From Halalkalibacter oceani (GTDB taxonomy: Bacteria > Bacillota > Bacilli > Bacillales > Bacillaceae_D), in NCBI RefSeq assembly GCF_023715705.1, contig NZ_JAMBOS010000002.1:124001-188000 (forward strand): 64,000 nt of DNA. Reading direction: 5' to 3'. The notes beneath the pieces are model-generated. The model searched no databases and was not told the origin of the DNA. It was given only the letters and a program-made list of their open reading frames with translations. Each line of letters starts with the position of its first letter. Positions within the stretch are counted from its first letter, which is position 1. This document shows, piece by piece, positions 27,912-36,264 of this stretch. The translations under genes and the position numbers were made by a program.

Positions 27912-29679
27912 GTTCAGGCTTGTTCTTGCTGTCGTCAGTATTACACTGATCGTCATGGCGACTTTGAGCTTTATTATCGGTCAGCTCTATGAAGATTTTT
28001 ATTTAAACAGCTTAACCGAACGTCTGAAAAAGGAAGCTGATTTAACAGCGTATATGCTGGCGAAGGAGGACCTTGCTTCAGACGAGGTTCAGCAGCTGGC
28101 GATTGACTTTTCGGAAGAGCTGCAGGCCAGGGTGACGATTATTTTGGCCGATGGCACAGTCGTCGGCGAATCGGAGACAGACCCAGCTTTAATGGGCAGA
28201 CATGATTTAAGGCCTGAAATTCAGGCGGTGTTGGAAGGGCAGGAAGGTCAAAGCATTCGCTTTAGCGAAACGGTGAAAGAAGAGCTGCTCTACTATGCGG
28301 TTCCAATCGTCGGCGAGGCGAATGAGGAAATCGGATTTGTTCGCCTTGGCCTTCCGACAACGACACTCGCCGAGATGAATCAGACGATTTGGGGCATCCT
28401 GGCGATCAGTTTTTCCGTTGCTTTTATTATCATTGTTGCCGTCACTTACCGTGTCGCCAACCAAATGATTTCACCGATTGAAAGTGCTACCGCCGTGGCT
28501 AATGAGCTGGCTGAAGGGAACTATAAAGCGCGGACATCGGAAGGCAGAAAAGACGAGGTTGGTCAGCTGACCCGCTCCATTAATGTGCTTGCCCATAATT
28601 TGGAGCAAATGACGACCCGCTATCAAACACAGCAAGAACGGCTGGAGACATTAATTGAGAATATGGGAAGCGGACTGATTTTGATCAATGTCCGCGGAGA
28701 TATCACCTTGATGAACCGGACCTGTCGTGATATTTTTCACGAGAATACTGATTTATGGATCAATCAGCTTTATCATGATGTTATTAAGCATAAAGAGCTG
28801 AACAAGATCGTGCAGGCGATCTTTATTACGGAGAAAAGGCAGAGAAAGCAAATCCATTTTGTCGTTCAACAGGAAATCAGGCATTTCGATATTTATGCCG
28901 CGCCGATTATGAGCCGAAATGATCGCCTGACAGGAATCGCTCTAGTCCTCCATGATATTACAGAGTTGAAAAAGCTTGAGCAAGTAAGAAAGGATTTCGT
29001 CGCGAATGTCTCCCATGAATTGAAAACGCCGGTTACGTCGATCAAAGGCTTTAGCGAAACATTGCTTGACGGGGCGATGGAGACTGCTCCATTGCGGGAG
29101 AAATTTTTAAATATTATTTATAAGGAAAGCGAACGTCTGCAAGGGTTAATTCATGATCTTCTTGAGCTTTCGCGGATTGAACAGCAGTACTTTGAATTGA
29201 ATTGGCAGCCGACGAATGTCGAGCGTGTGATTGAGGATGTTATCGTCATTTTAAAGGAAAAAGCAGAGGAGAAGGGTATCTCTCTTTCGCTTCATGCAAA
29301 CGGGGAAAGCCGAATAGAAGGTGACCCGGAGCGGATGAAGCAGATTGTCATCAACCTCGTAAACAATGCAATCACGTACACCCCGGATGGTGGGAAAATT
29401 GATCTTTTCCTTCAGGGGAAGGAGAATGAGGTTGAATTGCTTGTGCAGGATACAGGCGTCGGCATCAGTGAAAAAGAAATTCCGCGCATTTTTGAACGGT
29501 TCTACCGGGTTGACCGCGCGAGAAGCCGGAATTCCGGAGGGACCGGTTTAGGGCTGGCGATCGTTAAACATCTCGTGGAGGCCCATCACGGCAGCATCCA
29601 TGTGACAAGCGAGCCTGGAGAAGGAACCTGCTTTAGCCTGACGTTTCCCCGCAAACAGGAAGAAGAACAATCGGGTTAA
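27898..29679 (+). CDS. phoR: phosphate-responsive sensor histidine kinase PhoR
   Basis: A 593-residue membrane kinase that phosphorylates PhoP when phosphate or teichoic acid intermediates are limiting. Helix 1 is at about residues 7-28, an extracytoplasmic PAS-like domain at about 30-160, helix 2 at 163-187, HAMP at about 187-240, a cytoplasmic PAS at about 250-355, then HisKA with His373 in VSHELKTP and the ATPase with N box NLVNNAITYTPDGG and G boxes GVGISEKE and GTGLGLAIV. Its ATG lies inside the end of phoP, with GAGGAA ten nt upstream. A Pho box array lies directly behind its stop. Confidence 0.95.
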   Translation: MLRLRFRLVLAVVSITLIVMATLSFIIGQLYEDFYLNSLTERLKKEADLTAYMLAKEDLASDEVQQLAIDFSEELQARVTIILADGTVVGESETDPALMGRHDLRPEIQAVLEGQEGQSIRFSETVKEELLYYAVPIVGEANEEIGFVRLGLPTTTLAEMNQTIWGILAISFSVAFIIIVAVTYRVANQMISPIESATAVANELAEGNYKARTSEGRKDEVGQLTRSINVLAHNLEQMTTRYQTQQERLETLIENMGSGLILINVRGDITLMNRTCRDIFHENTDLWINQLYHDVIKHKELNKIVQAIFITEKRQRKQIHFVVQQEIRHFDIYAAPIMSRNDRLTGIALVLHDITELKKLEQVRKDFVANVSHELKTPVTSIKGFSETLLDGAMETAPLREKFLNIIYKESERLQGLIHDLLELSRIEQQYFELNWQPTNVERVIEDVIVILKEKAEEKGISLSLHANGESRIEGDPERMKQIVINLVNNAITYTPDGGKIDLFLQGKENEVELLVQDTGVGISEKEIPRIFERFYRVDRARSRNSGGTGLGLAIVKHLVEAHHGSIHVTSEPGEGTCFSLTFPRKQEEEQSG

Positions 29680-29682
29680 GTC

Positions 29683-29736
29683 TTTACAAACTTTTTACAC
29701 GACGTTTATTCCTGCTTAATCTTTGTTTTCTAAAAT
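29683..29736 (+). promoter_or_regulatory. Pho box array and PhoP-type promoter downstream of phoR
   Basis: Five hexamers occur at exact 11 bp spacing: TTTACA (29683), TTTACA (29694), TTTATT (29705), TTAATC (29716) and TTTCTA (29727). The PhoP consensus is TT(A/T/C)A(C/T)A; the first two are perfect, the others have one mismatch. A -10-like TAAAAT is at 29731-29736. With a start near 29743 the first four repeats would lie at -60 to -22, the classic position for PhoP activation. Confidence 0.65.
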
Positions 29737-29742
29737 AAAGAC

Positions 29743-29845
29743 TGAACGGTTTTATCATGCTTGACAAAGAGGACTCCTTTTTGTGAAGTTGTTACATCCC
29801 CTTAGGCAGGACGGAAGCACCCCCTTTAGCTTCCGTCCTTTTTTT
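29743..29845 (+). ncRNA. putative short Pho-induced RNA
   Basis: Between the expected start of the Pho box promoter and the next terminator are about 100 nt without a convincing gene. The segment folds into a hairpin, ACAAAGAGG (29764-29772) with CCTTTTTGT (29776-29784), then a single-stranded stretch and the terminator stem. This has the size and shape of a bacterial small RNA, or of a truncated leader. Its existence is inferred from promoter and terminator only. Confidence 0.35.
29809..29845 (+). terminator. strong terminator between phoR and hflK
   Basis: GGACGGAAGC (29809-29818) and GCTTCCGTCC (29829-29838) form a perfect 10 bp stem followed by seven T. It ends any transcript from phoPR and from the Pho box promoter. 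Confidence 0.92.
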
Positions 29846-29849
29846 CGTT

Positions 29850-29906
29850 TATACAGACAATTTACAATTTCTTTCTACCCAATTCTTCAGTGCTTTGTAC
29901 TATAAT
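29850..29906 (+). promoter_or_regulatory. hflKC promoter with weak Pho-like repeats
   Basis: TATAAT at 29901-29906 is a good -10 box about 100 nt before hflK, but no good -35 box lies 17 nt upstream. Instead T-rich hexamers TATACA (29850), TTTACA (29861), TTTCTA (29872), TTCTTC (29883) and TTTGTA (29894) again have 11 bp spacing. Matches to the Pho consensus are poorer than in the array behind phoR. Confidence 0.4.
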
Positions 29907-30007
29907 GAATAAGAATGTGAGAAAAGGGTGAGGAATCTTAAAAAAGAATGAAACCTTTATTTTTGCATATTCGTAAATAAAGGTAGAAAGAATGGAAGGA
30001 TGATAAG

Positions 30008-30961
30008 ATGACGATTAAGCAATTGTTAGTAGGGTTTGTTTCGTTAGTTGGAATTGCCATTTTAGCATTATTTTTAATTACAGGCTGGTATATTGTCGAC
30101 GAGTCAGAGCAAGCGGCCCTGATTACATTTGGTAAAGTGGATGAAACGATTACAGAGCCGGGTCTGAAATTTAAAATGCCGTGGCCGATTCAAAAAGTGG
30201 AAATTTTGTCACGGGGTACATATAACCTTCAAGTAGGTTATCAGGAAAATGAAGGTGAATTGATTGAATTTACGGATGAGGCCAAAATGATTACCGGTGA
30301 TGAAAATATATTATTTGCCGATTTGGCCGTCCAGTGGCGGATTACTGATCCGGAACAGTATCTTTACAGCACGGAGAATCCACAGGAAGTGCTCTACAAT
30401 GCGACTTCTGCTTCGTTGCGTGGGGTTATCGGCAGCTCAAATATTGATGATGCGCTGACCGACCAGCGTCCTGAGATTGAAGCGAAGGTGTTTGAAAATC
30501 TTGTTGAACTGCTGGAAGTCTACCAAATCGGTGTGAGCATCCAGGATGTGAAGCTTCAGGACGTTGAGCTTCCGACTGAGGAAGTGCGCCGGGCCTTTAC
30601 CGAAGTGACTGATGCGCGTGAGGAGCGTTTAACAAAGATAAATGAAGCGACGAAGTACCGCAATCAAGAAATTAATGTCGCTGAAGGAGAAAAGGACGCA
30701 ATTATGTCCAGAGCGGAAGGAACACGGACTGAGCGCATTGAACGGGCGCGCGGGGATGTTGCCCGGTTTGAGGCGCTTTATGATGAGTATTTAGTGAACC
30801 CTGAAGTCACGCGCCAGCGGCTTGTGCTGGAGACTTTGGAGAGCGTATTACCGTCGACAGAAATATATATTATGGACAGCAATGGAGATACAGTAAGTTA
30901 TTTACCGATTCGACCGCTTGAGCGGCGCACGGAAGCTGCTGCAGAAGGAGGAACGAACTAA
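30008..30961 (+). CDS. hflK: FtsH protease regulator HflK (SPFH/Band 7 family)
   Basis: A 317-residue SPFH protein with one N-terminal membrane helix (about residues 6-28), the Band 7 domain (about 28-200) and a coiled coil rich in Glu and Arg (about 200-270). With HflC it should build a large membrane cage that modulates FtsH proteolysis. AAGGATGATAAG precedes the ATG. hflC begins at the very next base after its stop. In B. subtilis no hflKC pair stands between phoR and polA, so this is lineage-specific here. Distinction from other SPFH proteins rests on the tandem arrangement. Confidence 0.87.
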   Translation: MTIKQLLVGFVSLVGIAILALFLITGWYIVDESEQAALITFGKVDETITEPGLKFKMPWPIQKVEILSRGTYNLQVGYQENEGELIEFTDEAKMITGDENILFADLAVQWRITDPEQYLYSTENPQEVLYNATSASLRGVIGSSNIDDALTDQRPEIEAKVFENLVELLEVYQIGVSIQDVKLQDVELPTEEVRRAFTEVTDAREERLTKINEATKYRNQEINVAEGEKDAIMSRAEGTRTERIERARGDVARFEALYDEYLVNPEVTRQRLVLETLESVLPSTEIYIMDSNGDTVSYLPIRPLERRTEAAAEGGTN

Positions 30962-31897
30962 ATGAGTGATGAAAACATTGTTGATTTAAATGAACGCCGT
31001 CCGAATGGGGAGTGGCGTAAGTATATTAAGCTTGGGGCTATTGCCGTTGTATTAGTGGCCATTTTGGCGATCATTATCAGCAACCTCTTCATTGTCGAAG
31101 AAGGCGAATACAAAGTAGTCAGACAGTTTGGGGAAGTTGTGCGGATCGAAGACGAGCCGGGATTGAACTATAAGCTGCCATTTATCCAATCGGTGACGAC
31201 ATTGCCTAAATATCAGATGGTTTATGATATCCCTCCCGCCGAAATTAATACGCGCGATAAAAAGCGGATGCTTGCCGATCATTACGCGCTCTGGAAGATT
31301 GACAATCCGCAAATGATGATCGCCAATGCCCGAACTTTGGAGCAGGCAGAAGCGATCATGGGTGAATTGATTTTCTCGGCGATCCGGGCAGAGCTCGGTC
31401 AGCTTGACTTTGATGAAATTATTAATGAAGAGATGACGCCGACAAGAGGCAATTTTAATGAATTGGTGCTTAATCGGGTGAACGAAGCACTTGAACGAAA
31501 CAATTATGGGATTCTGTTAACAGATGTTCGGATGAAGCGAACCGATTTACCTGCCGAGAATGAAGAGGCGGTTTATCGTCGAATGATATCGGAGCGTCAC
31601 TCGACAGCTCAGGAGTATTTGGCTCAAGGGGAAGCAGAAGCGAACCGGATTCAAGCAAATACCGACCGTGAAGTGAAGGAAATGATTGCGACGGCAACAG
31701 CAGACGCCAATGAAATCATCGGGGAAGGGGAAGCGGAAGCCGCCCGGATTTACAATGATGCTTTCGGCCGCGACCCGGAGTTTTATCAGCTGTACCGTAC
31801 TCTCCAATCCTATGAAACAACAATCGGCGACGACACTGTCATAGTTCTCCCAGCCGACTCACCATACGCCCGCATCCTGATGGGGTATATTGATTAA
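30962..31897 (+). CDS. hflC: FtsH protease regulator HflC (SPFH/Band 7 family)
   Basis: A 311-residue partner of HflK. It has a cytoplasmic tail of about 20 residues, a membrane helix (about 21-43, GAIAVVLVAILAIIISNLF), the Band 7 domain, and a C-terminal alanine- and glutamate-rich coiled coil (EANRIQANTDREVKEM). A conserved-looking C-terminal DTVIVLPADSPYARIL resembles HflC. AAGGAGGAACG overlaps the end of hflK, so translation is coupled. Two large hairpins follow the gene. Confidence 0.87.
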   Translation: MSDENIVDLNERRPNGEWRKYIKLGAIAVVLVAILAIIISNLFIVEEGEYKVVRQFGEVVRIEDEPGLNYKLPFIQSVTTLPKYQMVYDIPPAEINTRDKKRMLADHYALWKIDNPQMMIANARTLEQAEAIMGELIFSAIRAELGQLDFDEIINEEMTPTRGNFNELVLNRVNEALERNNYGILLTDVRMKRTDLPAENEEAVYRRMISERHSTAQEYLAQGEAEANRIQANTDREVKEMIATATADANEIIGEGEAEAARIYNDAFGRDPEFYQLYRTLQSYETTIGDDTVIVLPADSPYARILMGYID

Positions 31898-31942
31898 GAG
31901 TTTTAGCCAAATGGTTGGTTTTTGACCGTTTGGCTAAAACTC
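31898..31942 (+). terminator. hairpin after hflC
   Basis: GAGTTTTAGCCAAATGGT pairs with (A)CCGTTTGGCTAAAACTC, a very long stem beginning right after the stop codon, without a T run after it. It probably stabilises the mRNA end or terminates weakly. Confidence 0.6.
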
Positions 31943-31969
31943 GGCGAGTGACATCAGCCTTCAAGTTCC

Positions 31970-32018
31970 AGGGGCGTGTTAAAAGGAATGTAACTCCTTT
32001 TAACACGCCCTCTTTTTC
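31970..32018 (+). terminator. hflKC terminator
   Basis: GGGCGTGTTAAAAGGA (31972-31987) and TCCTTTTAACACGCCC (31995-32010) are a perfect 16 bp stem followed by TCTTTTT. Confidence 0.92.
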
Positions 32019-32044
32019 TCATTTTTACACGCCTATGCTACAAT
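32016..32044 (+). promoter_or_regulatory. sigma-A promoter of polA
   Basis: TTCTCA (32016-32021), 17 nt spacer ending in TGC, TACAAT (32039-32044): an extended -10 promoter starting within the T run of the preceding terminator, about 40 nt before polA. Confidence 0.6.
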
Positions 32045-32082
32045 AGAAACAGCGAAACTTGAAACAGAGAGGGGCCTTTTGA

Positions 32083-34713
32083 TTGAAGAAGCTCATATTA
32101 ATAGATGGAAACAGTATTGCGTATCGCGCTTTTTTTGCCTTGCCTTTGTTAAATAATGACAAAGGTGTTTATACGAATGCTGTTTACGGTTTTACGACGA
32201 TGTTACTGAAAATTATTGAAGAAGAGAAGCCGACGCATATGCTCGTCGCCTTTGACGCGGGCAAAACGACATTCCGGCATCAAACCTACAGTGAATATAA
32301 GGGGGGCCGGCAGAAGACGCCGCCTGAGCTGTCCGAACAATTTCCTTTAGTGCGAGAACTGCTTGATGCTTTTAACATCGCCCGCTATGAAGCTGAGAAT
32401 TATGAAGCGGACGACATTATTGGCACGCTGGCAAAGCAGGCGGCGGACAAAGACTGGGAAGTAAAAATTTTTTCCGGCGATAAAGATCTGCTGCAGCTCG
32501 TTTCGGAACGGATTACGGTTGCCTTGACGAAAAAAGGGATTACACAAGTCGATTATTATGATGAAGCATTGCTTGCCGAAAAATACGGCATTACAGCGGA
32601 GCAGATTATCGATATGAAAGGCCTGATGGGAGATAGCTCCGACAATATTCCCGGAGTACCAGGAATTGGCGAAAAGACGGCGCTGAAGCTGTTAAAGGAA
32701 TTCGGTACAGTGGAAAAGGTGCTTTCCTCGATTGAGCAACTTTCAGGCAAGAAAATGAAGGAGCGGCTTGAAGAGCATAAAGAGCAGGCTTTGATGAGTA
32801 AAGAGCTGGCGACGATATACACGGAGGTGCCTTACGAGAAGGAGCTGGAAGAGCTGCAATTCGGCGATTATGATTCAAAGCAGGTTGTCGCACTGCTGAA
32901 GGAGCTGGATTTTTCATCATTGCTGGCAAAATTTGATCATGACGGGACAGCGGAAGAGGAAAAAGAGCTTGCTGATCTCGATTATGAGACCGTCAGTCAA
33001 ATTGAAGAAAGACATTTGACGAGCCCGGCGGCTTTAATTGTCGAAGTGCTTAAAGAAAATTATCATCAGGCCGAGATTGAAGGGATCGCCATCTCAAATG
33101 AAGAAGGCCATTTTTTCGTGCCGACAGAGGTTGCCTTACAGTCGGAGCTGTTCCGCGCATGGGCGAAGGACGCTACAGCGAAAAAATGGGTCTTTGACGC
33201 AAAGCGGACTGTGGTTGTACTCGGTTGGCGTGATTTGCTGTTGGATGGGATTGATTTTGACGTGCAAATGGCTTCTTATTTGCTTGATCCATCGCTCTCC
33301 TCACATGAAATAACCGATGTCGCAAAGCGCAAGGGAATTGAGGATGTGCAGGAGGACGAAGTCGTGTATGGGAAGGGAGCGAAGCTGAAGGTGCCGGAGC
33401 AGGACAAGCTTGGTCTGCACCTCGCCCGCAAAGCGCACGCGCTTTATCAGCTCAAGCCATTGCTGGAAGAAGAGCTGCAAAAGAACGAGCAGGAAAAGCT
33501 CTACCGCGAGCTCGAAATGCCGCTTTCTGTTATTCTCGGCCATATGGAAACGACCGGTGTGAAGGTTGATACGGAGCAGTTAAAGGCGATGGGCGAAGAT
33601 TTGGAGCGCCGGCTTCGGGAGCTTGAGGAGACGATTCATCAGCTGGCTGGGGTGGCTTTCAATATTAATTCACCGAAGCAGCTTGGGGAAATTTTGTTCG
33701 AAAAGCTCGGTCTGCCGCCGATCAAGAAAACAAAGACCGGCTATTCGACCTCGGCCGATGTGCTGGAAAAGCTCGCGCCCCAGCATGAGATTGTTGAGCA
33801 TATATTGCATTACAGACAGCTCGGCAAATTAAGCTCGACGTATATTGAGGGGCTGCTTAAAGTGACGCGGAAGGAAACCGGGAAAGTCCATACCCGCTTT
33901 AACCAGGCATTGACGCAGACCGGCCGATTAAGCTCAACCGACCCGAACTTGCAAAACATCCCGATCCGTTTGGAAGAAGGCCGGAAAATCCGCAAAGCCT
34001 TCGTGCCGTCTGAAGCGGGCTGGAAAGTTGTTGCGGCCGATTATTCGCAAATTGAACTGCGCGTCTTAGCGCATATTTCCAAGGATGATCGGTTGATCGA
34101 AGCGTTCCGGAAGGACATGGATATTCATACAAAAACAGCGATGGATGTCTTTCATGTCGAAAAAGAGGAAGTGACGGCCAATATGCGACGGAGCGCGAAA
34201 GCCGTGAATTTCGGCATCGTATATGGAATCAGTGATTACGGATTGTCGCAAAGCCTCGGCATTACGAGAAAAGAAGCGGCCTCCTTTATTGAGCGCTATT
34301 TTGCAAGCTACCCGAAGGTAAAAGAATATATGGACACTATCATCGAAGAAGGAAGGGAGAAAGGCTATGTGTCGACCCTCCTGCAGCGGCGCCGCTATTT
34401 GCCGGATTTGACAAGCCGTAATTTCAATAAACGCAGCTTTGCCGAACGGACGGCGATGAATACGCCGATTCAGGGAACGGCTGCCGATATTATTAAAAAG
34501 GCGATGATTGATATGGCCGCTGCGCTAGATGATAAGAAGCTGAAGACGCGCATGCTGCTGCAAGTGCATGATGAATTGATTTTTGAAGTGCCGGAAGCGG
34601 AGCTAGACGAGGTGATGAAGCTCGTTCCGGATGTGATGGAACAGGCGATGGAGCTTGCGGTTCCGCTGAAAGCCGATGTGTCATTCGGCGATACATGGTA
34701 TGACGCGAAGTAA
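32083..34713 (+). CDS. polA: DNA polymerase I
   Basis: Fills gaps and removes RNA primers. The 876 residues comprise the 5'-3' exonuclease (about 1-290, with DAGKTTFRH, YEADDIIGTLA and GLMGDSSDNIPGVPGIGEKTA), a 3'-5' exonuclease-like domain (about 300-460) and the A-family polymerase (about 470-876: ADYSQIELRVLAH, RRSAKAVNFGIVYG, QVHDELIFEVP). The second domain lacks the catalytic DxE motif, so it should have no proofreading, as in other Bacillus enzymes. Start is TTG, eight nt after AGAGAGGGG. mutM follows after 12 nt. Confidence 0.97.
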   Translation: MKKLILIDGNSIAYRAFFALPLLNNDKGVYTNAVYGFTTMLLKIIEEEKPTHMLVAFDAGKTTFRHQTYSEYKGGRQKTPPELSEQFPLVRELLDAFNIARYEAENYEADDIIGTLAKQAADKDWEVKIFSGDKDLLQLVSERITVALTKKGITQVDYYDEALLAEKYGITAEQIIDMKGLMGDSSDNIPGVPGIGEKTALKLLKEFGTVEKVLSSIEQLSGKKMKERLEEHKEQALMSKELATIYTEVPYEKELEELQFGDYDSKQVVALLKELDFSSLLAKFDHDGTAEEEKELADLDYETVSQIEERHLTSPAALIVEVLKENYHQAEIEGIAISNEEGHFFVPTEVALQSELFRAWAKDATAKKWVFDAKRTVVVLGWRDLLLDGIDFDVQMASYLLDPSLSSHEITDVAKRKGIEDVQEDEVVYGKGAKLKVPEQDKLGLHLARKAHALYQLKPLLEEELQKNEQEKLYRELEMPLSVILGHMETTGVKVDTEQLKAMGEDLERRLRELEETIHQLAGVAFNINSPKQLGEILFEKLGLPPIKKTKTGYSTSADVLEKLAPQHEIVEHILHYRQLGKLSSTYIEGLLKVTRKETGKVHTRFNQALTQTGRLSSTDPNLQNIPIRLEEGRKIRKAFVPSEAGWKVVAADYSQIELRVLAHISKDDRLIEAFRKDMDIHTKTAMDVFHVEKEEVTANMRRSAKAVNFGIVYGISDYGLSQSLGITRKEAASFIERYFASYPKVKEYMDTIIEEGREKGYVSTLLQRRRYLPDLTSRNFNKRSFAERTAMNTPIQGTAADIIKKAMIDMAAALDDKKLKTRMLLQVHDELIFEVPEAELDEVMKLVPDVMEQAMELAVPLKADVSFGDTWYDAK

Positions 34714-34725
34714 GGAGAGAGAAGG

Positions 34726-35553
34726 ATGCCGGAACTACCAGAGGTTGAAACAGTCAGAAGAACATTGGAAACACTCGTTGTAAACAAAACGATTGACGCC
34801 GTCGAGGTGAGATGGGCGAATATTATTAAGCAGCCACGCGAGGTTGAGCAGTTTCAGGATGCCTTAGTGGGCCAGACGATTCGTGCGATGAAGCGAAGAG
34901 GGAAGTTTTTGCTGTTTGTGCTTGATGAGCTGACACTCGTCTCCCATCTGCGGATGGAAGGGCGCTACGGGCTTTATCAGGAGACTGATGAGGTGCTGCC
35001 GCACACACATGTCCTGTTTACATTTACCGATGGGACGGAGCTTCGTTATCAGGATGTGCGGAAGTTTGGAACGATGCACATTTTTAAAAAGGGTGAGGAG
35101 GAGGGCGCGCTGCCTCTTTCGCAGCTCGGAATTGAGCCGTTGTCGGATCGGTTTACAGCGGCGCTTTTATATGAAGCAACCCGACATAAAAACAGGTCAA
35201 TAAAGGTGTTCTTGCTTGATCAAAAAACAGTGGTCGGACTCGGAAATATTTACGTCGATGAAGCGTTGTTTCGCGCCGGACTTCATCCTGAAAGAACGGC
35301 GGCTTCTTTAACGGAAGAAGAGGTTGTCCGGCTCCACAAGGACATTATAGAGACGTTGCGCGACGCCGTTGAGCAGGGAGGAAGCTCAATCAAATCCTAT
35401 GTCAACGGCCAGGGAGAGATGGGCATGTTTCAGCAGCGGCTGCAAGTATATGGAAGAAAAGATGAAGCTTGCGTCCGCTGTGGGACGCTCATTAGCAAAA
35501 CGGTTGTTGGCGGACGAGGAACGCATTTCTGCTCAAGCTGTCAAAAAAAGTAA
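34726..35553 (+). CDS. mutM: formamidopyrimidine-DNA glycosylase
   Basis: Excises 8-oxoguanine and formamidopyrimidines from DNA by a bifunctional glycosylase/AP-lyase mechanism. The 275-residue protein starts with the catalytic PELPEVETVRR (Pro2 and Glu3 after Met removal), has the lysine in KRRGKFLLF, the helix-two-turn-helix with SIKSYVNGQGEMG, and a C-terminal zinc finger (CVRCGT..CSSCQ). AAGGAGAGAGAAGG precedes the ATG. It follows polA closely, giving a repair operon polA-mutM-ytaF-coaE. Confidence 0.97.
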   Translation: MPELPEVETVRRTLETLVVNKTIDAVEVRWANIIKQPREVEQFQDALVGQTIRAMKRRGKFLLFVLDELTLVSHLRMEGRYGLYQETDEVLPHTHVLFTFTDGTELRYQDVRKFGTMHIFKKGEEEGALPLSQLGIEPLSDRFTAALLYEATRHKNRSIKVFLLDQKTVVGLGNIYVDEALFRAGLHPERTAASLTEEEVVRLHKDIIETLRDAVEQGGSSIKSYVNGQGEMGMFQQRLQVYGRKDEACVRCGTLISKTVVGGRGTHFCSSCQKK

Positions 35554-35616
35554 CGTACATCGAATAGGCCCCTGCCATATACTATCATAGTGTTGAAAAG
35601 GAAGGGGCTTATCACG

Positions 35617-36252
35617 ATGGTTGAAATAGTTTCCTTATTGACTCTTGCCCTTGCCGTTAGTCTTGACAGCTTCGGTGTCGGATTAACCTACGGGTTGCGT
35701 AAAATGAAGCTTCCTTGGCGATCCTTGCTGTTTATTGCGGCTTGTTCGGCTGTTTCGATTTTGGTTGCGATGTTTTTCGGTACGATTATGGAGGCCTACC
35801 TCTCGCCGGAGGTGGCAGGGTCTATCGGAGGAATTATTTTAATAACAATAGGAGCTTGGGCCCTTTATCAGGTGTATAGGCCAGCAAAAAACACTGAGAA
35901 AACAAAAGAAGATGAAGTCATTCTCAGCTTTGAAATTAAAGTACTTGGCGTCGTGATTCGCATATTACGAAAACCGATGATTGCCGATTTTGACAATTCC
36001 GGGACGATTAATGGACCTGAAGCATTACTGCTGGGAATTGCGTTATCTCTCGATGCCTTTGGAGCAGGGCTTGGAGCAGCCCTGATCGGCTTTTCTCCTG
36101 TCTGGATGGCGATCAGCGTCGCCGGAATGAGCGCGTTGTTTATTACGCTCGGAATGAGAAGCGGCTACCGCTTTTCTGATTCGCGATGGCTGAAGAAATT
36201 TTCATTTTTGCCTGGCCTATTGTTAATTACATTAGGGGTATGCAGCTTGTAA
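35617..36252 (+). CDS. ytaF: sporulation membrane protein YtaF (MntP/DUF204 related)
   Basis: A 211-residue membrane protein with about six helices in two homologous halves, each with a conserved acidic motif (AVSLDSFGVG near residue 12 and ALSLDAFGAG near 150), as in the MntP manganese exporter family; YtaF is annotated as a sporulation protein in Bacillus and may export a cation. The ATG at 35617 follows AAGGAAGGGG. Upstream, CATATACTA (35576-35584) resembles a sigma-K -10 box with AC 17 nt before it; this is only suggestive. coaE begins 12 nt downstream. Confidence 0.87.
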   Translation: MVEIVSLLTLALAVSLDSFGVGLTYGLRKMKLPWRSLLFIAACSAVSILVAMFFGTIMEAYLSPEVAGSIGGIILITIGAWALYQVYRPAKNTEKTKEDEVILSFEIKVLGVVIRILRKPMIADFDNSGTINGPEALLLGIALSLDAFGAGLGAALIGFSPVWMAISVAGMSALFITLGMRSGYRFSDSRWLKKFSFLPGLLLITLGVCSL

Positions 36253-36264
36253 GGAGGATGTCTC

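Noticed and set aside
29783-29905. GTG frame of about 40 codons after the Pho box, with GAGGA nine nt upstream
   Set aside because: It crosses the strong terminator and the hflK promoter; composition (many Phe, Pro, Arg) looks like translated structure. The GAGGA lies inside a hairpin, which is noted as RNA structure instead.
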